This document shows, piece by piece, positions 12,201 to 23,561 of a stretch of DNA of 64,000 bases. The translations under genes were made by a program, and so were the position numbers. The DNA is from Anaeramoeba flamelloides (Eukaryota > Metamonada > Anaeramoebidae), in assembly GCA_027625915.1 (NCBI GenBank), contig JANTQA010000012.1, positions 11,122,501-11,186,500 of the forward strand. Reading direction: 5' to 3'. Numbering within the stretch: position 1 is the stretch's first letter; the number at the start of each line of letters is the position of its first letter. Below the pieces are notes generated by a model. The model searched no databases, was not told the DNA's origin, and saw only the letters and a list, made by a program, of their open reading frames with translations.

Positions 12201-12574
12201 AAACAAAGATTCAAAAGGTTTGGAAATATAAAGTAAAAGATCGTAATTTTAAATGTTAAAAAAATTTTTTAGAACGATTTAGAATCGTTTATAAAAAGAA
12301 AGATCTTTGTTTTCATTTGTTTGATTCTTGATTGGTTCTTTTTCTTGATGTAACAAAATATTTTTCTTTTTTAGTCTCAAAAAAAAAAAAAATAAATAAA
12401 AAGAAAAAACTTACGTCTTGATGAATAAGACATCCAATCTGAAATTTTCCCAAGTTTTTCATGTTTTTGGAAAGGGTTGTAAAAATTAGGAATTGGGAAA
12501 TCGTCTAATTCTTCAGATGATGGACCCCACGTATGTTCTTTTTTTTCGGTTAAATCTAGAGAATTTGTCATCAT
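6208..12574 (-). CDS. EIF3D: Eukaryotic translation initiation factor 3 subunit D (eIF3d), four exons
   Basis: eIF3d is the peripheral eIF3 subunit that can bind the mRNA cap in specialised initiation. Exons on the minus strand: 12574-12415 (HTWGPSSEELDDFPIPNFY, then KHEKLGKISDWM), 11998-11644 (the basic second segment, FPLLSLNKLDL), 10191-10092 (LKYCGSLRFYKSMYDKI), and 7569-6208 (NIFVTDQILSALMISPRS, IPWDIVF, FSQQVL, YRYRSFDLDDNMKIIVRC, LNLSNAWSIVKTLC). Each junction is GT-AG and keeps frame: split codon C|AA (Gln), split codon CT|A (Leu), then phase 0. Introns are 416, 1452 and 2522 nt. The predicted protein is about 658 residues against 548 in human. The excess is a Lys/Glu-rich insert after IIVRC and a basic tail that replaces the acidic human C-terminus. 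The start is ATG at 12574 or the adjacent ATG at 12571. The insert contains a KKKKK nuclear-signal-like stretch. Gene identity is secure; the insert's function is unknown. Confidence 0.93.
7965..8560. repeat. Mosaic fold-back element F2, copy a (intron 3 of eIF3d)
   Basis: The termini are inverted repeats containing tandem ten-base units. The left end has CAAGTGTC, GTAGAGTGTC, GTCAAGTGTC and ATAGAGTGCC followed by TAGG. Read on the other strand, the right end has GTCGAGTGTA, GTCGAGTGCA and GTCGAGTGCC followed by TAGG. The interior is a string of short palindromes: TTTTCCAGAATTC...GAATTCTGGAAAA-like, repeated; AAAACCTCAA/TTGAGGTTTT; and a TTTTTGAAATAAA unit. Related modules recur at 36462-36742, 50300-50590, 57560-58080 and 61255-63240. 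No open reading frame is seen. The architecture resembles Foldback-type elements; that assignment is inference. Confidence 0.6.
10675..10850. repeat. Nine-base minisatellite in eIF3d intron 2
   Basis: Fourteen perfect tandem units of TTTATCTGA occupy 10675-10800, followed by variant units (TCTATGTGA, TTGTCTTGA, TTTATCTGA) to about 10850. Because the unit length is a multiple of three, it produces artificial open frames on both strands. It lies wholly inside intron 2 (10192-11643) of eIF3d. Confidence 0.9.
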
Positions 12575-13974
12575 ACAGAAATGAATAAAAAAAAATGAAA
12601 TTATTTGGATTTTTTTAATAATAATCGTTTTCAAATTGGTGATTATTTTGGTTTTGAAAATACAAACACAATAGCTGTTTGTAAATTGAAGTAATTTGTC
12701 AACAATATAAAATTTTTTAGAGAGTATTTAAAGTTTACTAAAACCTAACAATCAAAAGATTAATATTTTGGATCGATGAAATAAAAAATATTGTTCTTAG
12801 AAACTAACTAGGTATTTTGTATTGACTTTTCTTTTACGGTGAGCTGTTAACCACCACTTTATTATAAAAACTGAATATTTCACTACTTTCTAATTTTGTT
12901 GTATTTGCTTAGATTTGAAACCAGTGAAAGATATACAAAACTTTTAAACTAAAGTTTTCGATCCTTTGTGGTTTATTGGTGATGTTTACTATCTCCCCCT
13001 CATTTAATTATCCATGTTTCGAAAAAAAATATTACAAACAAATAACTAATGGTTTTTATTTTTTTTATCAATATTGATTTTTTGTTGCTAAAAACCAATT
13101 TATTGAGTGTTTTGAACAATATACAAACAAAAAGTTAAGGATAGTAGGGTTGAGCATTTCTCTATTTCTTTTCAAGATCTAGAATTTTTCTAAATTTCTA
13201 AGATACAGACGACTCAAACAGCATTACAATCTCACAAGTATTCCATTAAAAAAACTATTTGGAAATTTATTTGATTTATGAATGGGAACTAGGAACAAAG
13301 AAACTCTTTTTTAGTACACCACCATAAAAATTCCATATCAAACTCTTGATGATGATGACCAACTTTTCCGAAAAAGAATAATTAAACTATATAAAATAAA
13401 AATAACAATCGATACCATTGAAATTTAAGGGGTTGATATTCATCAAAAAAAATCTTCTAATAAATCTCATTAGATCGAAAAATTTTTTCACAAAAATCTT
13501 GTAATTGAAAAAAATAAAGTAAAAAAATGATAGGCATAATACTATACTTCCTTTTTAAAGCAATTTTCCGAAATAAATTATTGTATTTAAAAGTTTGATC
13601 CATCTTTTCCCATTTCGGAAAAGTTCAAAATTCAACGTATTTTCAATTATTTCAAAAAAAAAAAAAACAGGAATTTTATTGTCTGTGTCAGATGTTAGAA
13701 ATCTTATTATATATAAAGGAAAAGTATAAAAAAATATTTTTGAAAAATATAAACATTAATTTTTGGAATAACATAATTTTAATAGCATATTTTATTCAAC
13801 AAAAAATACTATATTTATTTTAATTTTGAAAAAAAAAATATTATATCTTTTTTCAAAACAGATTTTGAATCAATTTTGACGTCTATCTTGAATAAAAAAT
13901 ATCAATTGATAATTGAATAATTGAAAAAAAGAAAAAAAATAAATAATTTATTGATAAATAATATTTTCAATGGT

Positions 13975-14215
13975 TTATACTATTTGTTGTAGAATAACAT
14001 GAACAAATTTTTCATTCAGTTTTCCAAAAAAAGATTTTAAAATCATAGAACTGTTCAAATTTTTAATTCGTGAAAATCAACTTAAATTATAAATTTGTAT
14101 TTTTAGAATCGGGAACTTTGGTGAGTTATGTTCATTCTTGAGTGGTGTGTTTTTTGGAAAGTTGAATGAAAATTTGGATCTTGTTATTTTACAATTAACA
14201 GTGGATTGATATGAA
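13975..14215 (+). repeat. MITE family R2, copy 2
   Basis: Second copy of R2. Its terminal inverted repeats are the clearest of the three: TACTATTTGTTGTAGAATAA then TTTTTCATTCAGTTTTCC on the left, mirrored on the right by GGAAAGTTGAATGAAAAT then TTTTACAATTAACAG. The repeats reach about 50 bp with mismatches. It sits immediately left of a LINE 3' end. Confidence 0.6.
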
Positions 14216-14239
14216 GCAATTAGAATAAAAATAATTCAT

Positions 14240-14660
14240 AAAAACTATAAAATAAAAAACTATCTAAATTTTTAATCTAGCACTACATATCTTATATTTT
14301 GAACTATTATAAGTATATTAATTGAATATTCATATCTCTTAAAAAAATAAATTTGGAAAATTGTAAAAAATATCATTACTGAACCCAATATTATGAAAAT
14401 ATAAAGTGCTTTATTTGGTATTGTGGAAGATAAAATTTTTATCCGATTCAAATTGTAAAAAACAACATTAAAAAATTTAGATAAAAATATAAATGGAAAA
14501 GTTATCCAGAGAAAAAAATACTTAAAAACTCTTTAAATCATTAATCAAAATTATATAATCTATTATTTCTATCTAGGGTTATACATCAAAGCTCTTATGG
14601 CTGGGAAAATTAATGTACTAAAGAAAAACTAAAAATAAAAAAAATCAAAATTAAAAATTT
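14240..14660 (+). mobile_element. LINE-like retrotransposon, decayed 3' end, copy 1
   Basis: Translated fragments read YYENIKCFIWYCG near 14390-14430 and a HQSSYGWEN-like tail near 14590. These are shared with the better-preserved copy at 61805-62425, which has the CX2CX8HX4C motif typical of LINE C-termini. Both copies end with a similar TTTTTAAAATAGTA tract. The reading frame is broken several times, so the copy is long dead. Family assignment rests on the motif in the other copy. Confidence 0.45.
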
Positions 14661-14699
14661 TTAAAATAGTAATCAATTAGATACAAAATAGTATACCTA

Positions 14700-15190
14700 A
14701 AGATGTGTTAATGATAATTTTGAATTCAAGTATTTCAGTTTCAAATTATTTTTATTTGGTATATTTTAAGAACTAAAAGATTTATTTATTTAACTTATTT
14801 TTAAAATTAATTAACTTTCAGTCAACAAACAAAAAGAATTATTTTTTAAAATGTTTTTATTTCGAGATATACTGAATAATTATCAACATAAAAACCTAAA
14901 AGATTGATTATTGTTTCTCTTTTCTTTTTATAAGTATAATTGAATTTTCAATATATTTCTCAAATGTGTGAAATATTTTTTCAAAATAAAATTGAGTTTG
15001 TTATTTAATTGTTTAAAATATCAAATTTTATAGAAACTAATTGACAATTAATGAGACAAATTTAAGAAAGATATTTTCAGATTTTGTTTCTCTGTGTTGA
15101 TGATTCGAGCTTTAAATTTTTGACAAAAGGTAATTTTTTTTATGAAATTGTTGACATTTTTTACAAATCGAAGTATCATATTCAATTGAT
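14700..15190 (+). repeat. Dispersed repeat R1, copy 2
   Basis: Shares the R1 landmarks in order (ATTATCAACATAAAA, TTTCTCAAATGTGTGAAAT in place of ATTTCCATGA, AAATTTAAGAAAGATATTTT, GAAATTGTTGACATTTTTT). It is more diverged than the copies at 2490 and 26570. Confidence 0.5.
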
Positions 15191-15452
15191 AATTCCAACT
15201 TTATTAACTTTTCTACAACTCAAATTTGTAGAGATATTTGTTGTATGAGAGAACTCTTTTGATTTATATTAAATATGGATTCTCTTTAATTTTATACTTC
15301 CTCAGTGGACGATAAATTCCATTAAATAGGTATAATTTACTCTTTTTTATGAAGGTAACTAAATTTCAAAAATGAAAATTCATTTTTTCTTTTCAATTAT
15401 TTTCTCGATAATTTATATTCATTAAAGTTTAAACTTTAGAAATCCTAAGCAA

Positions 15453-17026
15453 ATGAATCGTGTAATACTTTGTACTGGGGGTTATGATCATACAATTAAA
15501 TTTTGGGAATCTTCAACATGCTTATGTCGAAGAACAATTCAATACCCTGATTCTGTAAATACTTTTTCTTTTTTTTTACTAATTTTTTTTGAAGTCTTTT
15601 CAACATAAAAAGTAACAAAAAAGTTTTTCTAATGATCAACAAAACAGTTTACAAACTTTCGTAGAAACATTTTCAATGCTCTACTCAAAAATCTTTTTTG
15701 TTGTCACTTTTCTGAAAACAACTTTAAAATTGGATCAAATAGACAAATAGAAAACAAAAAGAAAAAAATAAACAAATAAACAAATAAACACAAACAAGAT
15801 ACAAAAAATATTTTTACAGTGATGAGTTTAAAAAATGTTTAGTTTGAATTTAGAATGTTTAAAAAGAAAACCAAACAAACACATTAATTTATAAAACAAA
15901 AAATAATTTTTTTTTTTTTTTTTTTTTTGAATAACCCAAAATACATCAATTTTTCATTCACCAACAAAATTAATGAACCTTTTTTCAGCAAGTTAATGTA
16001 ATGTGTATCACACCAACAAAACAGTATTTGTCTGTTGGTGGAAATCCACATGTAAAATTATACGACATTAATGGTAATGATTCTACCCCTGTTACCTCTT
16101 TCAATGGCCACTCGAACAATGTTACCGCTATGGGCTTCCAAAATGACATGCGGTGGATGTTTACTTCCTCTGAAGACAAAACTGTCAAAATCTGGGACCT
16201 GAGAGGGAAGGGAACAACAAGAATCCTGACAAACTCTACCGGAGTGAACACAGCAGAATTGCACCCAAACCAAAGCGAGCTGATTTCTGGGGATCAAAAT
16301 GGAAACATTATCCTCTGGGACATTGGGAAAGAACAAAAAATTGAAACGCTTGTACCTGATGGAAAGGTTCCAATTCGATCATTGTCTCTTTCAAAAGACG
16401 GCTCCACGCTTGTCGCTGTCAACAATTCTGGGAAATGCTTTGTTTGGGGAGTCGACGAAGAAGGTGACAATTTAAAAAACAAACAATCACAAAACCAACA
16501 ACAGCAGCAGCAGCAACAACAGCAACAACAGCAACAAAGCCAAACAAAGGGAACCAATATTAATGAAGAAAAAAAAACAGAAACCGAGACAGAAAACGAG
16601 CAAGAAAAAGAAAAGGAAATCGAAATTGAAAAAGAAAACAAACAAGAAAACACCCAACAGAGCACATCCAAACAAAGTCTGGTATCAAGAGAAAAATCAA
16701 GATTCAAATTAAAGGCAACAATAAACGCACACGAAACCTATATTTTAAAATGCTTAATTAGCCCAAACTCAAAACTAATCGCGACAACATCTGCAGACAA
16801 AACAATCAAAGTTTGGAATCTTGACGATCAATTTTCCTTAAGCCAAACACTAACGGGACACACCAGATGGGTATGGAGTTGTGTGTTTTCACATGATTCA
16901 AATTATCTCATCTCAGTGTCCAGTGACCATGTTGCAAGATTATGGGATCTACAAAAGGGCGAAACAGTTATCCATTATTCTGGTCATCACAAGGCTCTTA
17001 CTTCAATTGCACTTTGTGATTATTAA
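15453..17026 (+). CDS. LST8: LST8 / GbetaL, WD40 subunit of TOR complexes 1 and 2, two exons
   Basis: LST8 is a seven-bladed WD40 protein that binds and stabilises the TOR kinase domain. Exon 1 (15453-15554) encodes MNRVILCTGGYDHTIKFWES, ending YPDS. A 434 nt GT-AG intron follows, and exon 2 (15989-17026) continues QVNVMCITPTKQYLSVGG in phase 0. Recognisable LST8 stretches are WMFTSSEDKTVKIWDLRG, ELHPNQSELISGDQNG, KLIATTSADKTIKVWNL and YLISVSSDHVARLWDL. The product is about 379 residues against 326 in human. The extra length is one linker at about residues 200-270: a CAA/CAG-encoded glutamine run, then Glu/Lys/Thr-rich sequence, inserted between blades 5 and 6 after a KCFVWG strand. The start is the first in-frame ATG at the homologous position. 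The insert is probably a surface loop (inference). Confidence 0.93.
16490..16550 (+). repeat. CAA/CAG repeat coding a polyglutamine run in LST8
   Basis: A mixed CAA/CAG tract encodes about 16 glutamines with Asn and Ser at the edges. It lies in an exon, so it is a translated microsatellite, and the reverse frame gives an artificial poly-Cys/Leu frame. Length variation between strains is likely but cannot be seen here. Confidence 0.85.
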
Positions 17027-20000
17027 GTTTGTCTGAAAAAATTCGGAATTTAAATTATGTTGTCAATGATAAGAAAATGCATATGAATATGAATATGAAT
17101 ATGTATATTTTCAATAAGAACATTAAAACTTTTTATTCTTTCTTTTTTTTTTTTTTTTTAAAAATATTTTGTTTTTTTTTTTTGAATGTAACAAAATTAT
17201 AATCCGAATTAAAATGATAACGAAATCAATTTTCATAAAAATCATACATGGTGAAAAAACTCCTGAAAAGCCTTTACACGAATGGGACAAATACCAAATA
17301 TTTCATTTTTTGTGGGGTTATACTCCTGGTAAATATTTACGCCAGGACACTCTTTTTTTCTATACCATGCCGATTTTGTAAACTCGCATCATACAGCAAA
17401 ATTAAAGTCTCCTTAGCAAGGGGGGTTTGACGCTATCATGACAAGTCAATCATTTTTGCTTCACTCATGTATTGAATAACAAATTTTTTCTTTAAGGGAA
17501 AAGTCTTCAAAGACAACAAAACAAAATATTAATATATGTTATTAGTAATATTATTGGTTTTATTGTTTAGTGTATGACATGTGCCACAAAATTGTGATCG
17601 ACGAAGAAAACCCAAAAAACAACTTTTTTTCAGTGAGAACAATTGTTTTTTTCTATTTTTTGAAAGAAAGAAAACTTAAAATATTTTTGATTTCTTATCA
17701 TATAAATAATTTTTACTCTGTTTGTGAATATTTTTATACACCACTACACCATAAACAGTATTTGTTATGATAATTATTCTGGAAAAAAAAACTTTATTTT
17801 GAGTTAATCATTTTTTCGATAAAAAAAAAATTGATTTATTGAAAAATATTGATACTACTTTTTGAAGAGTATTTTGAACTTGTAAAAATTTCAAAAAATT
17901 AATGTTTTTATAATTAAATTAATTTTTATTTTTCGAGAATTGAAATTCCATTTCTTCTTTATAAATTTTCATTAAAGATATTTAGAAATTCGGAAATTTT
18001 ATTCTCAAAATTCAAAATTAATTTTTTTCTTCTGTTATTTGAAATTCTTGAGAGAAAATCATTTGGTGCTAAATTCTATTTATTTTTTTTTTGGTTCCCT
18101 GTTTTATTTATTTATTTTTTTTTGGTTATAATATATAGAATTTTAAATCCCTTTCTTTGAAAATTGTGGCCAGCATGTAATATCAAATTGAAAACAAAAA
18201 TTGTTTATTATATAAACAACATAAAATAATTATTAAATAAATAATAATAATTCTATTTTTAATTATTTTTAACATATACATACCTGATATTATAAAAATA
18301 AATTAAAAATATAATAGCGTCTGATAAAAAAAAAGAATCCCAAATATTATGACACATATTGTGGAAAACTTTTTAATGAAATTTCAATTAAATAAAGTTC
18401 ACAAGGAGATTTTTTGTTCATAAATACTTAAAATTTAAAAGACATTACAAATTCACACTTTCCTGAATATGTATTCTAATTTTTTAAGATCCTGTTTTTT
18501 TCAACTTTTTTTTATTAAAAAAAAAAAAAAACAGAAAAGTAAAATAAATAATATAAAAAAAAAAAAAAGTAAAAAAAAAGAATGACCATGATTTTAAATA
18601 ATTATAAAAAAAATTGAAAAAAAATCAAAATTGTGATGATCTAAAAAAAAAAATTAATTATTTTGGTAAACATCTGAGATAAAAATCAATAAAAATACTT
18701 CAAATAACATTAAATAATCTGTTTCGGATTTTTAAATACAAGATCTTTTGATAATTTTTAATAATAAGATATTTTTTCCTCAATAATATTACCAACAAAA
18801 ATCTTTTTCAAAAAAAAAAACATTACTTTCTTCCAATTTTAGTATTTATGTTAAAAATAGGATGTCAGTATTTATATTAGTATACAAAATTATAATCAGT
18901 AAAATTTAATTTGTTTTTTTTTTCACATAATTTTTAACAATTGTCTATGTTATTTTACATTTACCAATTCAGGAAAAACATACTAAGGTATTTCCAAAAA
19001 AGTGTGGCAATTTTTTTTTAGATTTCATAAAAATCATCTTTGTTAGTGAAAGTATTCATTAATTGACAATAACAAATTAAGTTTAATATTAATACTAATT
19101 GAATAAATAGCCAAGTTATCCATTTCAAAATATGTTCGATGAAATATTTCCAAAAAATGAAAAAAAAATTAGCACTATTTTTGGCGAAAATAATATACAA
19201 CCAATTTCAAAAAAATACTGGAAATATGGAAAGGGTATAAATGATTTTTTAAACAAAAAATCTAACTATATGTTTTCAATTCTATTTGCTAATTTGTTGA
19301 GATTAAACAAGTTATGAAAAAGGTTTTTTCAATCAAAAAAAAAAAAAATAAACACCAATTTTCACCACTAAAAAATATCAGATAAAATCGAGAGTATAAA
19401 ATTTAATATCCTAGATTTGTGTAATACAATTTTAAAAAAACAAATTAAATTATTATCAAGAATCAATAAATGGTATTTAATGATTTTGGATATTTAAATA
19501 CTTTTTTGAATATTGATTTTAAAAGATATATTTTAAAATAAATTTGTCCCGCTTTCTTGGAATTGGCTTATTCGCATAAATGGAAAAGATACATTCAAAT
19601 CAAAAAGAATAATAACATATTATAATCAATTTAATACTTTAAATGGGGAAAGAAATAAATTAAAATTAAGTTCAAAAATTTTCCCTTCAAAATTCAAATT
19701 CCAATAAAATACAAATCAGATTAATAAAACCTAAATCTCAAAATCAAATCAAAAAAAAAAAAAAAAAAAACCCACCAACTCTCTATATGAAATTTTTTAA
19801 CTATTACTTTTATATAATATAATGCAAGATCAAAATAAAAAATTCGTAAACTAAATTTCATAATAAATGGCCCATTTTACATTTGAATTTTGAATTACTT
19901 TTGTATTTTTTTGATTTTATCCCCTCACAATGAAAAGTTTGCAAATAAATCATTTTTTCTCTTTTTTATTTTTTCAACAGTATTTTGTTAAAATATAAAA

Positions 20001-20627
20001 TGAAAATGAAAATACGAAAGAAGTAACAGATGAATTAATGAAAAAATTGGTTTCAAATATGAAAAAGAGATTAGATTTAGTTATTCAAATGGAACGAGAA
20101 TCGAAAAATGGGTTTCATTAATTTTTTAAATTTTTTGTTTTTTATGTAATGCATCTTTCAAAATAAATGTCCCAATTTTTTTTAACTTTTTTTTTTATTT
20201 TTTTTTCTTTTATTTTTAAACAAAAAATAAATATCTCTTGGGCATAGAATTGAATATTAAAATAGAAATTTCTATATTATAATAGATAACTTCAATTATT
20301 AAAAATATTTTTCTTTAAAATTTGATTTTTAATGAGACAATGATTTTGAAATGGAGTTTATTTAGTACTCCTTAAATCATAAATTTATTAAAAAGGAAAA
20401 ATTCTAAGAGTAAAAATCTTTTGAAAGCAATAAAAACTACAAAAAGCAATATTTTATTTTTTTCGAATATTATGAGTGATTCAATATTATTTGAGAAACC
20501 GTTTTTTTTTTTTTTTTTTTTAGTAAATTATACTAAAAAAATAATTTATTTATTGGAACATAAATAACTAATTTATTCTTTTTATAATTTAGAAATTATT
20601 GCTATCATAAAAGCCACCCAAATTAAA
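17027..20627. other. Intergenic DNA between convergent LST8 and adenylosuccinate synthetase
   Basis: About 3.6 kb. Two short, less AT-rich stretches at about 17211-17330 and 17569-17632 could be exons of an unrecognised plus-strand gene (listed separately). A further frame at about 19995-20122 reads VTDELMKKLVSNMKKRLDLV and ends in TAA, but lacks a clear acceptor. The rest is AT-rich with poly-A/T runs and no recognised feature. Confidence 0.45.
17211..17632 (+). CDS. Possible two-exon fragment of an unrecognised gene
   Basis: The first segment starts at ATG 17211 and encodes MITKSIFIKIIHGEKTPEKP followed by LHEWDKYQIFHFLWGYTP, up to a CCTG|GTAAAT donor. The second begins after TTTAG (17564-17568) and encodes VYDMCHKIVIDEENPKNNFF, up to a TCA|GTGAGA donor. 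Joining them keeps frame through a split Val codon (G|TG). Base composition is less AT-rich than the surroundings. No family is recognised. A similar open stretch in this sequence can arise by chance, so this is a weak call. Later exons would be needed before about 20.1 kb. Confidence 0.22.
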
Positions 20628-23561
20628 TTAATGTAATTTTTCAATGGTTTCTTCTCTGTCTGGGCCAACACCAATCCATCTAATGAAAATACCTGTAAGT
20701 TTTTCAATTCTTCTTACATAGTTCTGAGCGTTGATTGGGAGATCTTCAAAAGATCTGATTCCGCTGATGTCTTCTTTCCAGCCTGGAAGTGTTTCGTAAA
20801 TTACTTCGAGGTCGTCATAGTTTGAATTATCGATTGGGATGGTTTTGTGGAGTGTTTGTCCGTTTTTAAGGCGATAGCCGACACCAAGTTTAACAGTATC
20901 ATATCCTGAAAGGATATCAAGCTTTGTTAAAATGAGTTGATCAAATTCATTTAATTGGTGAGAATATTTTAAGGCAACAATATCTAACCAACCGCATCTA
21001 CGTTGTCTGCCTGTTGTGACACCGAACTCACCACCTTTCAGGGCCATTTCAGTATTTTCCTCTTTGGGTAATTCTGTTGCCATGGGGCCCTCTCCAACTC
21101 TTGTTTGGTAAGCCTTTGCCACACCGATCACATTGAAATCTACCTTTTTTAATAATCTTGGTGGGATTCCAAGTCCTGTACAGATACCAGCAGAAAGGGT
21201 GCAACTGGAAGTTACATATGGGTATGTACCATATTCCGTGTCAAGTAGCACACCATTCGCGCCTTCAATCAAGATCTTTTTACCAAATTTTTTAATGGCG
21301 TCATTCAAGTAATCCATTGTGTTGATTACTGTGTTGTGCTTTGAGAGGATTTTGGAATACTTTGTATAGCGATCCATCGCTCTCTTTATATTTGTGTATT
21401 CATCCCACTTTCTGCGATCTTCCTTTGAACAGAATTTTGGGTCAAGCAAATAACTAAATCTTCCTTTACAAATTCTCATTAAACTTGAAAGCTGCTCCTC
21501 AAATTGCATTTTTTGAATAACATCGTTATGGATTCCATAAAAGTCACCGACACGGAGCCCAATTCGATCCTTTTCCATTGCGTAGGTGACGCCAATACCT
21601 TTTCTTGTGGTTCCAATTTTTTTGGCTACACCTAACGATTTTTCATTTTCTTCGAGTCCATCAATCAGTTGGAATAAATCAGTTACGATTTGTGCGTGGC
21701 TACTGATGAGTAAACGCGATAAGGCATCAATACCAATGTCTTCAATCAACTTGACTTCTTCAAACAATGATGGTATATGGATAACAGTTCCGTTTCCTAA
21801 TAAGTTGACAGTTTTTTCATGAAGGGCACCACATGGGAATAAATGTAACCCCAATTTAATTTTTTTTCCATTGATAGTTGTAACAACACTATGTCCTTTT
21901 TTTTTCATATTTTTTTTTTGTTTTTATATTTTGTATTTTTTGAAAATTTGAATTATTAGTTTTTTGAGTTATTTTTATTTTTGTTATGATTTCATTCTTG
22001 TGAGATCGTAATTTCTAAAAAGACAAGGCACAAAAGTCTCAAAAGTTTATTAAAACAGATAAAAAACTTTAATACTATATATTATGAAATATCTTGGGTA
22101 CAATTTTCATTTATTTTTCAACAAAAGAGGAATAAAAAAAAAAAAAAAATTAAAAAAAAAGAAACAAATTAACTTTATATAATAATTCCTTATATTACCC
22201 TCAATCAAGTTAACAAAAAAATTTAGTTATCCTTTTATATCGAACTCTGTTAAGTGGTTTTGGAGATCTCCAAAATAGACAATTTTTTCAACAAATATCT
22301 ACATGATAGATGAGTCAAAGAAAAACCAATTTACGAAAAGGTTATACTATAAAAAGTGTTATCGTGTTTAACCCTCGGTTTTTGTCTTTAATACTTTATT
22401 TTTTCCTTTATTAATTAATCTTATTTTTCAAGTTTTATGAAGGTTTGCAATTAATAAACGATCTTTTTATTTCAATTCCTACCTAGTTGTTTTTTATTAT
22501 TGGTAGTTAAAAAAAAGTAAAGATCTTCTCCTACAATCAATTCAAAAATATTCTTGAAATTTTTTTTTCCCAATTTAAGCCAAATTTTTATCAATTTAAA
22601 ATTCCCCGAAATATACATTACAAAAAATTAAATATTATCATACTTTTAATCTACAAGAAGTAAGAGTTAAATTCAAGAAAAAGATTTTTATCTTTAATAT
22701 AATTTCTGTGGTTCTTCTTATTTATTACTTTTAATTGTCTAAAATAATTTTGGGATCATTGAAATAAAAGTTTTCTTTTATTTTTTTAAAAAGAATAATC
22801 GGGTAAGAGTTTTAGTTTTAGACGAATGATCTTCAAAGAATTTTAAGAGTTCACAAAAAAAAAAAGTCTCTTCCAAATTGAATTACTGAAGACAAGATAG
22901 AGACTAAAACTTGTATTTTTGGCCATTTTTGGAAAAAACAAAAAAAGAAAAAAACAACTTTTTTTTTGATTAAATATAATAAATAGTTCAGAAATAAAAA
23001 AGAAAGTTATCCTTACCAGCATTATTACCACCATTAAATCTACAAATGACATCATATTCATTCGCTATTTGATCTACAAGTTTTCCCTAATGCAAAGAAA
23101 CGAAGTTAAAAAAAAATTTCAAATTAATACAATAAAGAAAAAACAATTAAAAAAAAGGAATTTTGAGAAATGAAATAAAACAAGAGTTTAAAAAAGAAGA
23201 TATTTACTTTTCCTTCGTCTCCCCATTGGCTTCCAAGAACAAGAGTTACTTTAAAGAGTACAAATAAAATAAAAAAAAAGTAAAAATTCAAAAGGAGAAA
23301 AAAAAATAGAGTTGGCATATGTTATGTGATTGGAAGTAAAATTTACCTTGAGAATTTGGGTAGTGTGATCTTTTTGAGGTATAGTCCCAGGGTTTGGAAA
23401 ATTGTCTATTGACAGAACGGAAAAACTATTTAAAAAAAAGGGAGAAGAAAGGTTTGTTATTTAGTATAAAATTGACAAAGGAGAAAAAAAAAAAAAACAC
23501 TTACAGATTTTTGAGAAATCTTTATAATTTTGTTTTTTGAGAATTTTGATAATAAAAGCAT
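20628..23561 (-). CDS. ADSS: Adenylosuccinate synthetase with presequence-like N-terminus, five coding exons
   Basis: Catalyses the GTP-dependent joining of IMP and aspartate, the first step from IMP to AMP. Exons on the minus strand: 23561-23505, 23425-23347, 23248-23208, 23086-23017 and 21895-20628. All junctions are GT-AG and in frame; introns are 79, 98, 121 and 1121 nt. The catalytic GSQWGDEGKGK loop is split between exons 3 and 4. RFNGGNNAGHS joins exons 4 and 5. Exon 5 holds IGTTRKGIG, EGANGVLLDTEYGTYPYVTS, GLGIPPRLL, TTGRQRRCGWLDIV and TKLDIL, so the active-site residues appear intact. Total about 504 residues. The first 45 or so (MLLLSKFSKNK..., RSVNRQFSKPW) are basic, hydroxylated and lack acidic residues, as in mitochondrial targeting sequences. 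An alternative upstream exon (ATG 23760, donor after 23631) would join in frame and add 48 residues, so the start is less sure than the rest. Confidence 0.92.

Larger units (their letters stand above)
12575..15452. other. Divergent intergenic region between eIF3d and LST8
   Basis: About 2.9 kb with no supportable gene. The promoters of eIF3d (-) and LST8 (+) must lie here. The right half carries three repeats back to back: a roughly 235 bp MITE (13975-14215), a LINE 3' end (about 14240-14660) and an R1 copy (14700-15190). The part near eIF3d holds nothing recognisable. Confidence 0.55.

Noticed and set aside
16058-16707. Minus-strand frames opposite LST8, including Cys/Leu runs
   Set aside because: Shadows of the WD40 exon and its CAA/CAG tract.
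23249-23346. A second non-canonical (GT-AA) intron in adenylosuccinate synthetase
   Set aside because: Arose from reading exon 2 in the frame NFPNPGTIPQKDHTTQ. The alternative frame (RQFSKPWDYTSKRSHYPNSQ) gives a normal GT-AG join and also continues exon 1 in phase.
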